In this document: piece after piece, positions 54,879 to 64,000 of the stretch
Numbering within the stretch: the first letter of the stretch is position 1
How the letters are laid out: each line of letters starts with the position of its first letter
Assembly (NCBI GenBank): GCA_902706235.1
Contig: CACSJR010000005.1
Span: 1-64,000, forward strand
DNA: 64,000 bases
Origin: Citrobacter sp. 18056
Lineage (GTDB): Bacteria; Pseudomonadota; Gammaproteobacteria; Enterobacterales; Enterobacteriaceae
Reading direction: 5' to 3'
Program-made: the position numbers and the translations under genes
Notes under the pieces: model-generated
Told to the model about the DNA's origin: nothing
The model's database searches: none
What the model saw: only the letters and a program-made list of their open reading frames with translations

Positions 54879-54944
54879 GCCGGCGGCGCACGCTTGCCGG
54901 GCCTACTCGTCTTTGTAGGCCTGCTCAGCGTAGCGCCACCAGGC
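54879..54944. repeat. REP pair (BIME) between ygiC and ygiD
   Basis: GCCGGCGGCGC/GCTTGCCGGGC (54879-54902) and GCCTGCTCAGCG/GCGCCACCAGGC (54919-54944) form opposed REP palindromes between convergent genes. Confidence 0.8.
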
Positions 54945-54945
54945 A

Positions 54946-55734
54946 TTAACCAATCTGCACCGACAGCATACTCAAACTGCCCATCTCGATCCCATCAGTC
55001 GGCAACGTCATCGGCTCTTTTCTGTCCCACGCGCCCAGCACGTACAACAGCGGCAGATAATGATCCGCAGTCGGGTTGGACAGCGATCCTCCTTCATGGT
55101 CGAGATAATTCACCAACGGGTGCGATTCCGTCGGACCTTGCCAGGTGAGATTGTCTTTCACAAATTCATTGAACGATGTCGCCCACGGATACGGCGTATT
55201 TTCGCCATGCCAGCGTGCGGTGCGCAGGTTGTGAACCACGTTGCCGCTCGCCACCAGCATGATGCCCTCTTCACGCAGTGAGGCCAGTTTGCGGCCCATT
55301 TCCATATGCCAGGCCGGTGGTTTAGTGCTGTCGATACTGAGCTGAACCATTGGGATATCGGCATCCGGATACATTTTAATTAAAACGCCCCATGAACCGT
55401 GGTCAAAGCCCCAGGCTTCTTTATCCAGCGCTACCGGCACCGGGGTCAGCAGCTCAACGAGTCGCTGCGCCAGTTCCGGCGAACCTGGAGCCGGGTAATG
55501 TGTGTCGTACAGTGCCTGCGGAAAACCACCGAAGTCATGAATGGTTTTTGGGGCTTCCATCGCCGTGACACCTGTCCCGCGAGTAAACCAGTGCGCGGAA
55601 ATGGCCACAATCGCTTTCGGGCGCGGCAGCGTTTCGCCGAGATGCTGCCAGGCACGGGTGTACACGTTATCCTCCAGCACGTTCATCGGACTACCGTGAC
55701 CCAAAAACAGTGCTGGCATACGGGAAGAAGACAT
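54946..55734 (-). CDS. ygiD: 4,5-DOPA extradiol dioxygenase YgiD
   Basis: A 262-residue class III extradiol dioxygenase of the LigB type. Metal-ligand regions are visible in LFLGHGSPMNVLED, VAISAHWFTRGTG, and LVASGNVVHNLR. E. coli YgiD converts L-DOPA to 4,5-seco-DOPA. It has no signal peptide and lies divergent from zupT. Match to E. coli is end to end. Confidence 0.93.
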   Translation of the reverse strand: MSSSRMPALFLGHGSPMNVLEDNVYTRAWQHLGETLPRPKAIVAISAHWFTRGTGVTAMEAPKTIHDFGGFPQALYDTHYPAPGSPELAQRLVELLTPVPVALDKEAWGFDHGSWGVLIKMYPDADIPMVQLSIDSTKPPAWHMEMGRKLASLREEGIMLVASGNVVHNLRTARWHGENTPYPWATSFNEFVKDNLTWQGPTESHPLVNYLDHEGGSLSNPTADHYLPLLYVLGAWDRKEPMTLPTDGIEMGSLSMLSVQIG

Positions 55735-55901
55735 GATGATATCCTTACAGGAACAGTCGATTTGATGGTTCTACATTACGCGTTTTCGGGCAGGGATGAA
55801 CTCAGATAACAGTGATGAAGATCATCAGGAAATTTGAATGTAAGGACACGTAAAAGCCCCATCTCCCCTCTCGCTTTCGGGGCAATGGATCTTTACTATA
55901 A

Positions 55902-55918
55902 ATGATAATCATTATCAT
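55902..55918. promoter_or_regulatory. Near-perfect Fur-type palindrome before zupT
   Basis: ATGATAATCATTATCAT is a 17-base palindrome around one base and equals the core of the Fur consensus. It ends 12 bases before the zupT start and includes AAGGAG-adjacent sequence downstream, so binding would block zupT. Iron or zinc control is therefore likely. Confidence 0.8.
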
Positions 55919-55930
55919 AAAGGAGTTTTC

Positions 55931-56704
55931 ATGTCAGTACCTTTGATCCTGACCTTACTCGCTGGTGGGGCCACCTTCATTGGGGCTGTCCTGGGTGTTA
56001 TCGGCCAGAAGCCCTCCAACCGCGTACTCGCGTTTTCCCTTGGCTTCGCTGCGGGCATCATGCTGCTTATCTCATTGATGGAAATGCTGCCTGCCGCTCT
56101 CGGTACCCAAGGCATGTCGCCGGTGCTCGGCTACGGCATGTTCGTGGTGGGTCTGCTGGGATATTTTGCCCTCGACCGAATGCTGCCCCATGCGCACGCA
56201 CAAGATTTAATGCAGGGCGATAAGGCCGTGATGCCGCGCAATTTGCGCCGCACCGCGATTCTGCTGACGCTCGGCATCAGCCTGCACAACTTCCCGGAAG
56301 GCGTGGCGACCTACGTTACCGCCAGCAGTAATCTGGAGCTCGGATTTGGCATCGCATTGGCAGTCGCATTGCACAATATTCCTGAAGGCCTGGCGGTGGC
56401 TGGCCCCATTTATGCCGCAACAGGATCGAAACGTAAGGCGGTATTCTGGGCAGGCGTGTCCGGAATGGCTGAAATTCTTGGCGGCGTACTGGCGTGGCTG
56501 ATTCTGGGTTCACTGGTCTCGCCGGTGGTGATGGCTGCTATCATGGCTGCGGTGGCCGGTATTATGGTGGCGCTGTCGGTAGATGAACTGATGCCGCTGG
56601 CGAAAGAAATCGACCCACACAACAACCCAAGCTACGGCGTGCTGTGCGGCATGTCGGTGATGGGGCTCAGTCTGGTACTGCTTCAGTCGATGGATTTCGC
56701 CTGA
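55931..56704 (+). CDS. zupT: Zinc/divalent metal transporter ZupT
   Basis: A 257-residue ZIP-family importer (E. coli 257) with eight membrane helices. The metal-binding motifs are [10 protein letters not shown] in helix 4 and [10 protein letters not shown] in helix 5. It takes up Zn, Fe, Co and Mn. AAGGAG precedes the ATG directly after a Fur-like palindrome. A hairpin terminator follows the gene. Confidence 0.96.
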   Translation: MSVPLILTLLAGGATFIGAVLGVIGQKPSNRVLAFSLGFAAGIMLLISLMEMLPAALGTQGMSPVLGYGMFVVGLLGYFALDRMLPHAHAQDLMQGDKAVMPRNLRRTAILLTLGISLHNFPEGVATYVTASSNLELGFGIALAVALHNIPEGLAVAGPIYAATGSKRKAVFWAGVSGMAEILGGVLAWLILGSLVSPVVMAAIMAAVAGIMVALSVDELMPLAKEIDPHNNPSYGVLCGMSVMGLSLVLLQSMDFA

Positions 56705-56726
56705 TACTCTGAAAGCCAGATAGCAA

Positions 56727-56755
56727 AACGCCGGGACACTCCCGGCGTTGTCTTT
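56727..56755 (+). terminator. Terminator after zupT
   Basis: AACGCCGGGA pairs with TCCCGGCGTT, followed by GTCTTTTC. It lies between convergent zupT and ribB. Confidence 0.8.
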
Positions 56756-56778
56756 TCAGATTCGCTATTCAGTGGATC

Positions 56779-57432
56779 TTAGCTGGCCTTACGCTCATGC
56801 TTTTGGCGGTATTCCACCAGATCTTCAATGGTCACGACCGGCATGTTGTGTTCCGCAGCAAACTTGATGCACTCCGGCGCGCGCGCCATGGTGCCATCGT
56901 CGTTGGTCAGCTCACACAGCACGCCCGCAGGTTTGAAGCCCGCCAGCGTCACCAGATCGATAGTCGCTTCAGTGTGACCGCCGCGAGTCAATACACCACC
57001 CGCCTGCGCACGAAGTGGAAACACGTGGCCTGGACGATGCAGATCGGAAGGTTTAGCGCCGTCGGCAATCGCCGCACGAACGGTGGTGACGCGGTCAGCA
57101 GCAGAAACGCCGGTGGTCACACCGTGCGCCGCTTCGATGGTTACGGTAAAACCGGTACCGAACGCACTGGTGTTGGTTTCCACCATCATCGGCAAATCGA
57201 GCTGTTTGCGGCGCTCTTCGTTAATGCACAGACAAACAATGCCGCTGCCGTGACGGATGGTCAGCGCCATCTGCTCAACGGTCATGGTTTCGGCGGCAAA
57301 GATCATGTCGCCTTCGTTTTCGCGGTTTTCGTCATCAAGCACCATCACACCGCGACCTTCACGCAGTGCGGACAACGCGTGTTCTACGCGTTCAAATGCA
57401 GTACCAAAAGAGGAAAGTAGCGTCTGATTCAT
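56779..57432 (-). CDS. ribB: 3,4-dihydroxy-2-butanone-4-phosphate synthase RibB
   Basis: A 217-residue enzyme (E. coli 217) that converts ribulose 5-phosphate to the four-carbon unit of riboflavin. The catalytic [10 protein letters not shown] motif and [11 protein letters not shown] with [12 protein letters not shown] are present. I chose ATG 57432 ([10 protein letters not shown]), which fits E. coli. Five codons upstream another in-frame start exists. An FMN riboswitch precedes it. Confidence 0.97.
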   Translation of the reverse strand: MNQTLLSSFGTAFERVEHALSALREGRGVMVLDDENRENEGDMIFAAETMTVEQMALTIRHGSGIVCLCINEERRKQLDLPMMVETNTSAFGTGFTVTIEAAHGVTTGVSAADRVTTVRAAIADGAKPSDLHRPGHVFPLRAQAGGVLTRGGHTEATIDLVTLAGFKPAGVLCELTNDDGTMARAPECIKFAAEHNMPVVTIEDLVEYRQKHERKAS

Positions 57433-57533
57433 GGTAAAAGACCTCATTAAGATTATGGTTACCAGAATCAGGGCAGTCTTAGGAGCGCCGACGAAGCGGC
57501 AAAAAGATAACGTGCGCGGGCCTTGCCCGTAGA

Positions 57534-57681
57534 TCGTTACTCTCTCCCATCCGGACTCTAACCGTCGGCCCCGGAATTACACCGGATCTGCTGTCCTTCA
57601 GACTGACGTCCAAAGCGCTCGCGGGCTTTCAACCTGAGTTGATTTACCGCCGGTGGGGAATTTCGCCCCGCCCTGAGAATA
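57534..57681 (-). ncRNA. FMN riboswitch (RFN element) of ribB
   Basis: On the minus strand the conserved RFN blocks are all present: CAGGGCGGGGCGAAATTCC, CCCACCGGCGGTAAAT, GAAAGCCCGCGAGC, AGCAGATCCGGTGTAATTCC, GGGGCCGACGGTTAGAGTCC and GGATGGGAGAGAGTAA. FMN binding represses ribB. About 100 bases remain between the aptamer and the start for the expression platform. Confidence 0.95.
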
Positions 57682-57806
57682 AGCGAGATAACTATAACGC
57701 TAATGATTATTGTCGGCAATGCATAAGCTTCAAACATTTCTGGTTTATAGCCCCGGCATAAGGCACTACAATAATCTGCAAAACCGACCAGATCAGGGAA
57801 ACCATA
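57682..57806. promoter_or_regulatory. ribB/ubiK divergent promoter region
   Basis: No gene is seen. The region must hold the ribB promoter (minus) and the ubiK promoter (plus). AGGGAA lies before the ubiK ATG. No operator is recognised. Confidence 0.45.
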
Positions 57807-58091
57807 ATGATTGATCCGAAAAAAATTGAACAGATTGCCCGCCAGGTTCACGAGTCCATGCCGCAAGGTTTGCGTGATTTTGGTGGTGACGTTGAGAAGA
57901 AAATCCGTCAGGTGCTGCAATCTCAGCTGACGCGTCTGGATCTGGTCAGCCGCGAAGAGTTCGACGTGCAGACTCAGGTTCTGCTGCGCACTCGCGAGAA
58001 GCTGGCCCTGCTGGAACAGCGTATTTCCGACCTGGAAAACCGCACCACCGCCGCGTCCTCCGCGCCAGCGATTCCGCCGGTAGACGAATAA
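57807..58091 (+). CDS. ubiK: Ubiquinone biosynthesis accessory factor UbiK (YqiC)
   Basis: A 94-residue protein (E. coli 96) with the BMFP fold. An amphipathic helix ([20 protein letters not shown]) is followed by a coiled coil ([20 protein letters not shown]). It forms trimers, binds UbiJ and supports ubiquinone synthesis and membrane fusion-like activity. The start and the ending PPVDE fit the family. Confidence 0.95.
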   Translation: MIDPKKIEQIARQVHESMPQGLRDFGGDVEKKIRQVLQSQLTRLDLVSREEFDVQTQVLLRTREKLALLEQRISDLENRTTAASSAPAIPPVDE

Positions 58092-58100
58092 TGTGAGATT

Positions 58101-58128
58101 GCCCGGTGTCGCTTACGCTAACCGGGCC
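58101..58128. repeat. REP element after ubiK
   Basis: GCCCGGTGTCGC pairs imperfectly with GCTAACCGGGC between convergent ubiK and hldE. Confidence 0.75.
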
Positions 58129-58148
58129 TACAACTGGCAGTCGCAACG

Positions 58149-59582
58149 TTACTTGCTGCTGTCTTTCTGTATACGCTTGATGATATTGGTGGTTGAACAG
58201 CCATCTTCAAAGTTCAGTACCATCACTTCGCCGCCGTTCGCCCAGACTTCTTCACTACCCGCGATTTCGTCCGGCTTGTAGTCCCCGCCTTTCACCAGCA
58301 GATCCGGCAGAACGCCCGCAATCAGGCGCTGCGGCGTATCTTCTTCAAACGAGACCACCCAATCGACAGATCCCAGCGCACCGAGCACGATCATGCGCTG
58401 ATCGAGCGGATTCACCGGACGGGTTTCGCCTTTCAGACGTTTGGTAGATGCATCGCTGTTCACCGCGACAATCAATCGATCGCCAAGCTTACGCGCGTTG
58501 GAGAGATAGGACACGTGACCCGCGTGCAGAATGTCGAACACGCCGTTGGTCATCACGACTTTCTCACCACGCTTACGCGCTGCCATTACTGCCAGCTTCA
58601 GCTCGGCTTCGCTCATCACGCCGAAACCGGTGTCCGCACGACCACGCACCGCATTTTCCAGTTCGATAGGCGAAACGGTAGACGTCCCGAGTTTGCCCAC
58701 CACAACGCCGGCTGCCGCGTTGGCAAAGAAACACGCCTCTTCCAGCGAATTACCCGCCGCCAGCGTTGCCGCCAGCACGCCAATCACCGTGTCACCGGCA
58801 CCGGTCACGTCATACACTTCTTGCGCCTGCGTTGGCATATGCAGCGGTGCTTTACCCGGTTGCAACAGGGTCATGCCCTGTTCGGAACGGGTGACCAACA
58901 GCGCCGACAGTTCGAAGTCGGCGATGATTTTCATGCCGCGCTCAACGATTTCCGCTTCGCTTTTACACTTTCCGGCGACGGCTTCAAACTCAGAGAGGTT
59001 TGGCGTCAGCAGCGTTGCGCCACGATAGCGTTCAAACTCGCTACCTTTCGGGTCGATCAGTACCGGAACACCCGCTTTACGAGCAAGCTGAATCATATCC
59101 TGAACGCTTTCCAGTGCGCCTTTAGCGTAGTCAGACAGCACCAGCGCGCCGATGTGGCCCAGCGCCTGCTGAATACGTTCGTGCATCGGCTGTGGATCGA
59201 CGCCCGCAAAGCCTTCTTCGAAGTCCAGACGAATCAGCTGCTGGTTGCGTGACAGCACGCGCAGCTTGGTGATCGTCGGATGGGTCGGCACGGAAACGAA
59301 ATCGCACTTCACGTTTACGTCCGCCAGCGCTTTGCTGAGCGCCCGCGCCGCATCGTCAATACCGGTCAGCCCGACCAGACGCGAAGTGGCCCCCAACGCC
59401 GCGATGTTCATCGCCACGTTCGCCGCGCCGCCAGGACGCTCTTCGATGGTATCCACTTTCACCACCGGCACCGGGGCTTCCGGGGAAATGCGGCTCGTTG
59501 GGCCGTACCAGTAGCGGTCCAGCATCACATCACCGACGACCATCACTCCTGCACGTTCAAACTCTGGCAGCGTTACTTTCAT
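58149..59582 (-). CDS. hldE: Bifunctional heptose kinase/adenylyltransferase HldE
   Basis: A 477-residue enzyme (E. coli 477) for ADP-heptose, the precursor of the lipopolysaccharide inner core. The N-terminal PfkB-type kinase has [12 protein letters not shown] and the catalytic TGAGDTVIG. The C-terminal nucleotidyltransferase has [16 protein letters not shown] with the HxGH motif. It follows glnE on the same strand. Confidence 0.97.
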   Translation of the reverse strand: MKVTLPEFERAGVMVVGDVMLDRYWYGPTSRISPEAPVPVVKVDTIEERPGGAANVAMNIAALGATSRLVGLTGIDDAARALSKALADVNVKCDFVSVPTHPTITKLRVLSRNQQLIRLDFEEGFAGVDPQPMHERIQQALGHIGALVLSDYAKGALESVQDMIQLARKAGVPVLIDPKGSEFERYRGATLLTPNLSEFEAVAGKCKSEAEIVERGMKIIADFELSALLVTRSEQGMTLLQPGKAPLHMPTQAQEVYDVTGAGDTVIGVLAATLAAGNSLEEACFFANAAAGVVVGKLGTSTVSPIELENAVRGRADTGFGVMSEAELKLAVMAARKRGEKVVMTNGVFDILHAGHVSYLSNARKLGDRLIVAVNSDASTKRLKGETRPVNPLDQRMIVLGALGSVDWVVSFEEDTPQRLIAGVLPDLLVKGGDYKPDEIAGSEEVWANGGEVMVLNFEDGCSTTNIIKRIQKDSSK

Positions 59583-59627
59583 TCCAGACTCCTGAAAGAT
59601 TTGTTAATTGCGCGCGATAATAACATC

Positions 59628-62468
59628 TCACGACACCACCAGCCACTTTAGCCAGCTCGCACGCACCAGCGCGCGCTCCGCCGCAAAGGCCTCCGGCTCT
59701 ACATGCCCGGCCTCCTCCTGCAATGCCAGATGATGCAGCGCATCACGCAGCGTAGTGTATGCCCGGCTCAGGGCCAGCGCTTCCTGCTCGTCCATTATGT
59801 CGTTTTGTGCGAGCAGTTCGAGAATGCGCACGTTATCCGACCAACGGGTCAGCTTCGGTTTATCGTGAGCGAAACGCAGCACCAGATACTGGGTAATAAA
59901 CTCAATATCCGTAATGCCGCCTTCATCGGCTTTAATATCAAAGCGGTAGCGATGTTTGCCCCCAAGATGCGCCCGCATTTTCTCGCGCATTTCGCGGACT
60001 TCGGTTTGCAACTTTTCGCCTTCACGGGAAACGGTCAGTACGTCGCGGCGAATCGCATCAAACTGCGATTGCAGTTGCGGGTCGCCGTACACCACGCGGG
60101 CGCGAACCAGCGCCTGATGTTCCCAGGTCCAGGCTTCATGATGTTGATAATCGGCGAAGGCCGCGGTGGTCGTGACCAACATACCTGCCGCGCCGGACGG
60201 ACGTAAGCGAGCGTCCACTTCGTACAGGATGCCTGAGGAGGTGCGGGTGCTGAACAGATGCATGATGCGCTGGGCCAGGCGCAGATAGAACTGACGCCCA
60301 TCGATTTCACGTTCGCCATCGGTCATCACTTCCACTGGGCAGTCGTGTAAAAACACCAGATCGAGATCAGAACTGTAGCCCAGCTCCCAACCGCCGAGTT
60401 TGCCATAGCCCACTACCGCAAAACCACGCCCCTGGCGCTCTGCAAGATGGCGAGGTTGCCCAAAACGAGCCACCATTTGCACCCAGGCCTGCTGAACCAC
60501 CGCGTCGATCATCGCTTCCGCCAGCCAGGTTAAGTGATCGCTCACTTTCATGACCGGCAGCGTGCCGGCTATATCCGCCGCGGCAACGCGCAACAGCTGC
60601 GCCTGCTTAAACTGGCGCAGCGCTTCAAGCTGCTGCTCTTCATCTTCTTCCGGCACGCGCAGCAGATACTGGCGCAATTCGTCGCGATAGGCATCGGTGG
60701 CCGTTGGCTGGTACAGCGTGTTCGGATCGAGCAACTCATCCAGCAGCAGCGGATAACGCGCCAGCTGGCTCGCCACCATCGGCGACGCGGCGCAAAGGTG
60801 AATAAGATGCTTGAGCGCACCCGGGAATTCGCTCAGCAGTTCAAGATAGGTGGTGCGAGTGACGATCCCGGTCAGCAGCGGCATGATGCGCGCCAGCGGA
60901 ACCGGGGCATCTTCCCGGCTGCAAACGTTACTTAGCAAATGCGGCATCAGCGAATCAAGCACCTGACGCCCGCGCGGGCCGATGGTGCGTTTGTCGAGCT
61001 CTTTGCGGAAATCGGCAATCACCGCCAGCACTTGATTGCGATCGCTGTCGGTGAGATGCGTCAGCACCGGCGTGGTGTCGTCTTCCTGCAACGCATCCTG
61101 CCACAGCTCTCGCCAGTGCTCAGACAGCTGTTCATCCGCCGAGGTCTCTTCGTCATCGCCAATCAGCGCGTTGAAAATCTGCCGTACGTGAGCCATGTGC
61201 GCATCCAGGGCCTGCGTCAGTGCATCCCAGTCAGCGAAGCCCATGCCCCACGCCAGCCGCGCCCGGTTCAGCTCGTCCTGAGGCAGGGTCTGCGTCTGTT
61301 CGTCATTAATGCTTTGTAGCAGGTTTTCCAGGCGGCGTAAGAACAGGTAGGCGTCATGCAGCCGTTGCGCCTCGCCTTCCGGCAAAAGATGCAGCGCATC
61401 AATAGCTTCCAGCGTTGGCAACAAAGCGCGCCCTTGCAGTGACGGCTCACGCCCACCGCGTATCAGCTGGAACACCTGTACGATAAATTCGATTTCGCGA
61501 ATGCCACCCGCGCCGAGCTTGATGTTGTCTTTCAGGCCACGGCGGCGAACTTCGCGGGCGATCATACCTTTCATATTACGCAGCGACTGGATCACGCTGA
61601 AATCGATGTAGCGGCGGAACACGAACGGACGCAGCGTGGCACGCAGTTCATCGACGTATACGCCTTCCCTGTCGCCCATGATCCGTGCTTTGACCATCGC
61701 ATAGCGTTCCCAGTCGCGGCCCTGCTCCTGGTAATAATCTTCCAGTGCGGCGAAGCTCAACACCAGCGGCCCGCTTTCGCCAAACGGACGCAGACGCATA
61801 TCCACGCGATAGACAAAACCGTCCATCGTTGGCTGATCCAGTGCTTTAATCAGCCGTTGTCCCATGCGGGTGAAGAACTGCGCGTTGTCGAGTTCACGCC
61901 GCCCGCCCTGGGTTGAGCCGTGTTCCGGCCAGGCAAAAATCAGATCGATGTCAGAAGAAAAGTTCAGCTCGCCGCCGCCGAGTTTGCCCATGCCTAAAAT
62001 CAGCAGCGGCTGCGGCTTGCCGTTGGCGTTGCACGGCGTGCCCCATTCCCGGCAGCAGGCGTCGTACAGCCAGTCGCGCGCGGCGACGATCAGCGTTTCA
62101 GCCAGATGACTCAACTGCTGCAAACTGTGTTCAGTGGAAATAAGAGAAAGCGCCTGCGCCCAGGCAATGCGCACCATCACGCGACGGCGGAACAGGCGCA
62201 GCTCGCGCATCAGGCTATTTTCATCGCTGACGTTCGCCAGCGCGTCCTGCAACCAGGCGGCGTAATGCTGCCATTCATCGGCCTGTGGCGGTGTATTCTC
62301 CAGCTCGCTAAGCCATGCTGGATACACGACCAGGCTTTGGCTGATAAAATCGCTGAAGGTCATTGCCGCCTGCGCCTGCGGGGTAAGGGCGTCGGAAGGG
62401 AAATCTGTCGGCAGTCGGTCGACCACCGTCTGCCAGTGCTGCTGTAACTGCAAAGAAAACGGCGTCAT
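59628..62468 (-). CDS. glnE: Glutamine synthetase adenylyltransferase/deadenylase GlnE
   Basis: A 946-residue bifunctional enzyme (E. coli 946) with two nucleotidyltransferase domains. The N-terminal deadenylase has [18 protein letters not shown]. The C-terminal adenylyltransferase has [21 protein letters not shown]-linked signals set its direction and thereby glutamine synthetase activity. It starts 15 bases after the stop of a shortened ygiF. Confidence 0.97.
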   Translation of the reverse strand: MTPFSLQLQQHWQTVVDRLPTDFPSDALTPQAQAAMTFSDFISQSLVVYPAWLSELENTPPQADEWQHYAAWLQDALANVSDENSLMRELRLFRRRVMVRIAWAQALSLISTEHSLQQLSHLAETLIVAARDWLYDACCREWGTPCNANGKPQPLLILGMGKLGGGELNFSSDIDLIFAWPEHGSTQGGRRELDNAQFFTRMGQRLIKALDQPTMDGFVYRVDMRLRPFGESGPLVLSFAALEDYYQEQGRDWERYAMVKARIMGDREGVYVDELRATLRPFVFRRYIDFSVIQSLRNMKGMIAREVRRRGLKDNIKLGAGGIREIEFIVQVFQLIRGGREPSLQGRALLPTLEAIDALHLLPEGEAQRLHDAYLFLRRLENLLQSINDEQTQTLPQDELNRARLAWGMGFADWDALTQALDAHMAHVRQIFNALIGDDEETSADEQLSEHWRELWQDALQEDDTTPVLTHLTDSDRNQVLAVIADFRKELDKRTIGPRGRQVLDSLMPHLLSNVCSREDAPVPLARIMPLLTGIVTRTTYLELLSEFPGALKHLIHLCAASPMVASQLARYPLLLDELLDPNTLYQPTATDAYRDELRQYLLRVPEEDEEQQLEALRQFKQAQLLRVAAADIAGTLPVMKVSDHLTWLAEAMIDAVVQQAWVQMVARFGQPRHLAERQGRGFAVVGYGKLGGWELGYSSDLDLVFLHDCPVEVMTDGEREIDGRQFYLRLAQRIMHLFSTRTSSGILYEVDARLRPSGAAGMLVTTTAAFADYQHHEAWTWEHQALVRARVVYGDPQLQSQFDAIRRDVLTVSREGEKLQTEVREMREKMRAHLGGKHRYRFDIKADEGGITDIEFITQYLVLRFAHDKPKLTRWSDNVRILELLAQNDIMDEQEALALSRAYTTLRDALHHLALQEEAGHVEPEAFAAERALVRASWLKWLVVS

Positions 62469-62483
62469 GACTACCTCGTTTCG

Positions 62484-63398
62484 CTATCGTCCGGTGACCA
62501 GAAAAGCCGTCAGCATCAGTTTGGCTTGCGCAATTTGCGGTTTAAATGCCGCATCCTTTGCGCTGGTTGCTGCGGAAATCGCGTCGCCAATTTGCGCCAT
62601 TTGTTCAGAAGCCATCTCGTGTTCGGATTGCAGGCTGGTGCGAATAAATTCCACTGCTTTCAACACTTCGGTTTTGGCTTTCGCATTACCACGCAGCCAT
62701 AGCTCTTCGTGATACTGCCAGTGGGCCAGCGCCGCTTCGAGCGCCGCGTTACCATGGTCAGTGAAATCAGTCTTTTTCATGGCACGTTCGGCATTACCCG
62801 CCGCCAGATGATAGCCGCGCGCCGCTTTGCTCAGACTGCCCTGACGCAGCACGCCTGCAGAAAGCAGCTGTTCTGCCACTTCAAGAATGTCTTCTACATT
62901 ACCGTGCAGCAGTTCCAGTTCCAGCTCGCAAATCGGCTCCTGGTGGCGTCCGGCTTTAACGTCGCCCAAATCCAGCGCCAGTTCGATGCGGCTCTGATTG
63001 TGATTCACCAGCCATTTTTCGCGATAAAAATCGGTGCTGAACAGCGGGTTCACCTGCGAGGCGAGTTCTGGCGGCAGCGTACCCTCAGGCCAGACTTCAG
63101 CGGGCAGTTTTTCCAGCGCCAGTTCGGCTTTATCAAGATCAATGTTGTATTCCGGGCGCGAATGCAAACCGCCCACCACCTTCCCGGCGATTTTCATCGT
63201 CATTTCATAGCGACCGTTATGGCCACGGATCCGCAGCCCCATATCGTGGCGGCGCAGCCAATTATCGGCGGTTTCGTAGTAAATATTGAGGAGTTGAGCA
63301 GCTGGAACATGCTCCGCGGAGAGGGCGTTGAGCTGGGTGCGCAGCGTCTTGACGCCGTCCTGCTCAACGATGAACTTCAATTCGATTTCCTGATCCAT
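62484..63398 (-). CDS. ygiF: Inorganic triphosphatase YgiF, C-terminally truncated
   Basis: A 304-residue protein, while E. coli YgiF has 433. The N-terminal CYTH triphosphatase domain (about 1-200) is complete with the EIELKF motif, RIRGHNGRYEMTMK and CELELELLHG. The C-terminal CHAD domain begins (LAHWQYHEELWLRGN) but stops after AKLMLTAFLVTGR, where E. coli continues for about 130 residues. The part around residues 250-275 also diverges from E. coli. The stop is 15 bases from glnE, so the missing part seems deleted rather than frameshifted. Triphosphatase activity could remain. Confidence 0.85.
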   Translation of the reverse strand: MDQEIELKFIVEQDGVKTLRTQLNALSAEHVPAAQLLNIYYETADNWLRRHDMGLRIRGHNGRYEMTMKIAGKVVGGLHSRPEYNIDLDKAELALEKLPAEVWPEGTLPPELASQVNPLFSTDFYREKWLVNHNQSRIELALDLGDVKAGRHQEPICELELELLHGNVEDILEVAEQLLSAGVLRQGSLSKAARGYHLAAGNAERAMKKTDFTDHGNAALEAALAHWQYHEELWLRGNAKAKTEVLKAVEFIRTSLQSEHEMASEQMAQIGDAISAATSAKDAAFKPQIAQAKLMLTAFLVTGR

Positions 63399-63597
63399 GA
63401 CTGATTTCTTATGGTTGCATTGCCTGGATTGAACATTACGCCGAACTTCCGCGCATCTTTTTTGTCAGTAGAGTGTATTTCGCGGTACTTTCCCATGCAA
63501 CGTCCTCCTGGAGGATTCCGATTGCCGGAGAATGCCTGGCATCGTCAGACTGATGCCATTACTATCGATTCACTTTATGACAATAACGAATGACCTG
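63399..63597. promoter_or_regulatory. ygiF/ygiM divergent intergenic region
   Basis: No gene is supported here. A small open frame (63411-63593) runs up to ygiM but has no clear ribosome site. CCTCCTGGAGG at about 63502 is a short palindrome. Promoters of both neighbours must lie here. Confidence 0.4.
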
Positions 63598-64000
63598 ATG
63601 CCTAAATTACGCCTGATTGGATTAACTTTATTTGCACTTAGCGTTTCCGCCGTGGTTCACGCTGAAGAAACACGTTACGTCTCTGACGAACTGAACACCT
63701 GGGTCCGCAGTGGCCCTGGCGATAACTATCGCCTTGCCGGTACCGTTACCGCAGGTGAAGCCGTCACCCTGCTGCAAACCAACGACGCCACCCAATATGG
63801 CCAGGTTCGCGACAGCAACGGGCGTACCGCATGGATCCCGTTAAAAGAGCTGACCAGCGAGCCGAGCTTTAAAACGCGCGTGCCGGATCTCGAAAGCCAG
63901 GTCAAAACGCTGACCGATAAGCTGACCAACATTGATACCACCTGGAATCAACGCACTGCAGATATGCAGAAGAAAGTTGCCGAGAGCGACGGCGTGATTA
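63598..64000 (+). CDS. ygiM: SH3 domain protein YgiM, 5' part
   Basis: The gene starts at ATG 63598 and runs past the window end (134 codons seen; E. coli protein 206). It has a signal peptide of about 22 residues (LIGLTLFALSVSAVVHA) and a bacterial SH3 domain (LNTWVRSGPGDNYRLAGTVT, GRTAWIPLKELT). The start of a coiled coil follows (LESQVKTLTDKLTNIDTTW). In E. coli a membrane segment follows. It is probably an inner-membrane-anchored periplasmic protein in peptidoglycan or envelope processes. It lies beside ygiF as in E. coli. Confidence 0.93.
   Translation, partial: MPKLRLIGLTLFALSVSAVVHAEETRYVSDELNTWVRSGPGDNYRLAGTVTAGEAVTLLQTNDATQYGQVRDSNGRTAWIPLKELTSEPSFKTRVPDLESQVKTLTDKLTNIDTTWNQRTADMQKKVAESDGVI

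Noticed and set aside
63411-63593. 60-codon frame between ygiF and ygiM
   Set aside because: No ribosome binding site or family resemblance. It overlaps the necessary divergent promoter region.

Overview
The window is chromosomal DNA of a member of the Enterobacteriaceae. From about 18.5 kb to the end the gene order follows the Escherichia coli backbone: yghU, yghX, yghZ, exbDB, metC, yghB, yqhC, yqhD, dkgA, ygiQ, ftsP, plsC, parC, ygiW, qseBC, mdaB, ygiN, parE, yqiA, cpdA, yqiB, nudF, tolC, ygiBCD, zupT, ribB, ubiK, hldE, glnE, ygiF, ygiM. Two ERIC elements, several REP/BIME hairpins and a qnrB-type gene fit the Citrobacter/Enterobacter/Leclercia/Lelliottia group. I cannot name the genus from sequence reading alone.

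Region 1 (1-3.1 kb) is the distal end of a genomic island. It holds a RadC-like 3' end, yeeT, the cbeA/cbtA toxin-antitoxin pair, DUF5983, DUF957 and DUF4942 genes. It ends at a 20-bp copy of the tRNA-Phe 3' end, followed by a tRNA-type terminator. This points to insertion at pheV. The integrase should lie outside the window to the left.

Region 2 (3.2-9.1 kb) is a tightly overlapping four-gene operon of three HflK/HflC-like SPFH membrane proteins and a P1B-type metal ATPase. I regard it as the best candidate here for an under-described system. Region 3 (9.1-18.1 kb) starts with a decayed gss gene. It continues with a DsbA-like gene, an aldehyde dehydrogenase with a divergent LysR regulator, and a complete five-gene peptide ABC transporter. 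A 142-bp near-perfect hairpin separates the transporter's binding-protein gene from its permease genes. In E. coli gss and yghU are adjacent, so this block looks inserted between them.

Region 4 (18.3-42.2 kb) is mostly backbone: redox and aldehyde enzymes (yghU, yghZ, yqhD, dkgA), TonB energisation (exbBD), methionine synthesis (metC), the envelope genes ftsP and plsC, topoisomerase IV subunit A, QseBC and quinone reduction. It is interrupted by a PAS-GGDEF gene and by four small unrecognised genes (22.7-24.4 kb) that replace yqhA/yghA.

Region 5 (42.2-46.7 kb) is a visibly A+T-richer insert between ygiN and parE. It carries a periplasmic molybdopterin-fold protein paired with a GGDEF-EAL membrane protein, a type A chloramphenicol acetyltransferase, and a qnrB-like gene with a LexA box. 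Region 6 (46.7-64 kb) is backbone: parE to tolC, the ygiBCD cluster, zupT behind a near-perfect Fur-type palindrome, ribB behind an FMN riboswitch, hldE, glnE, and a ygiF whose CHAD domain is truncated. The window ends inside ygiM.
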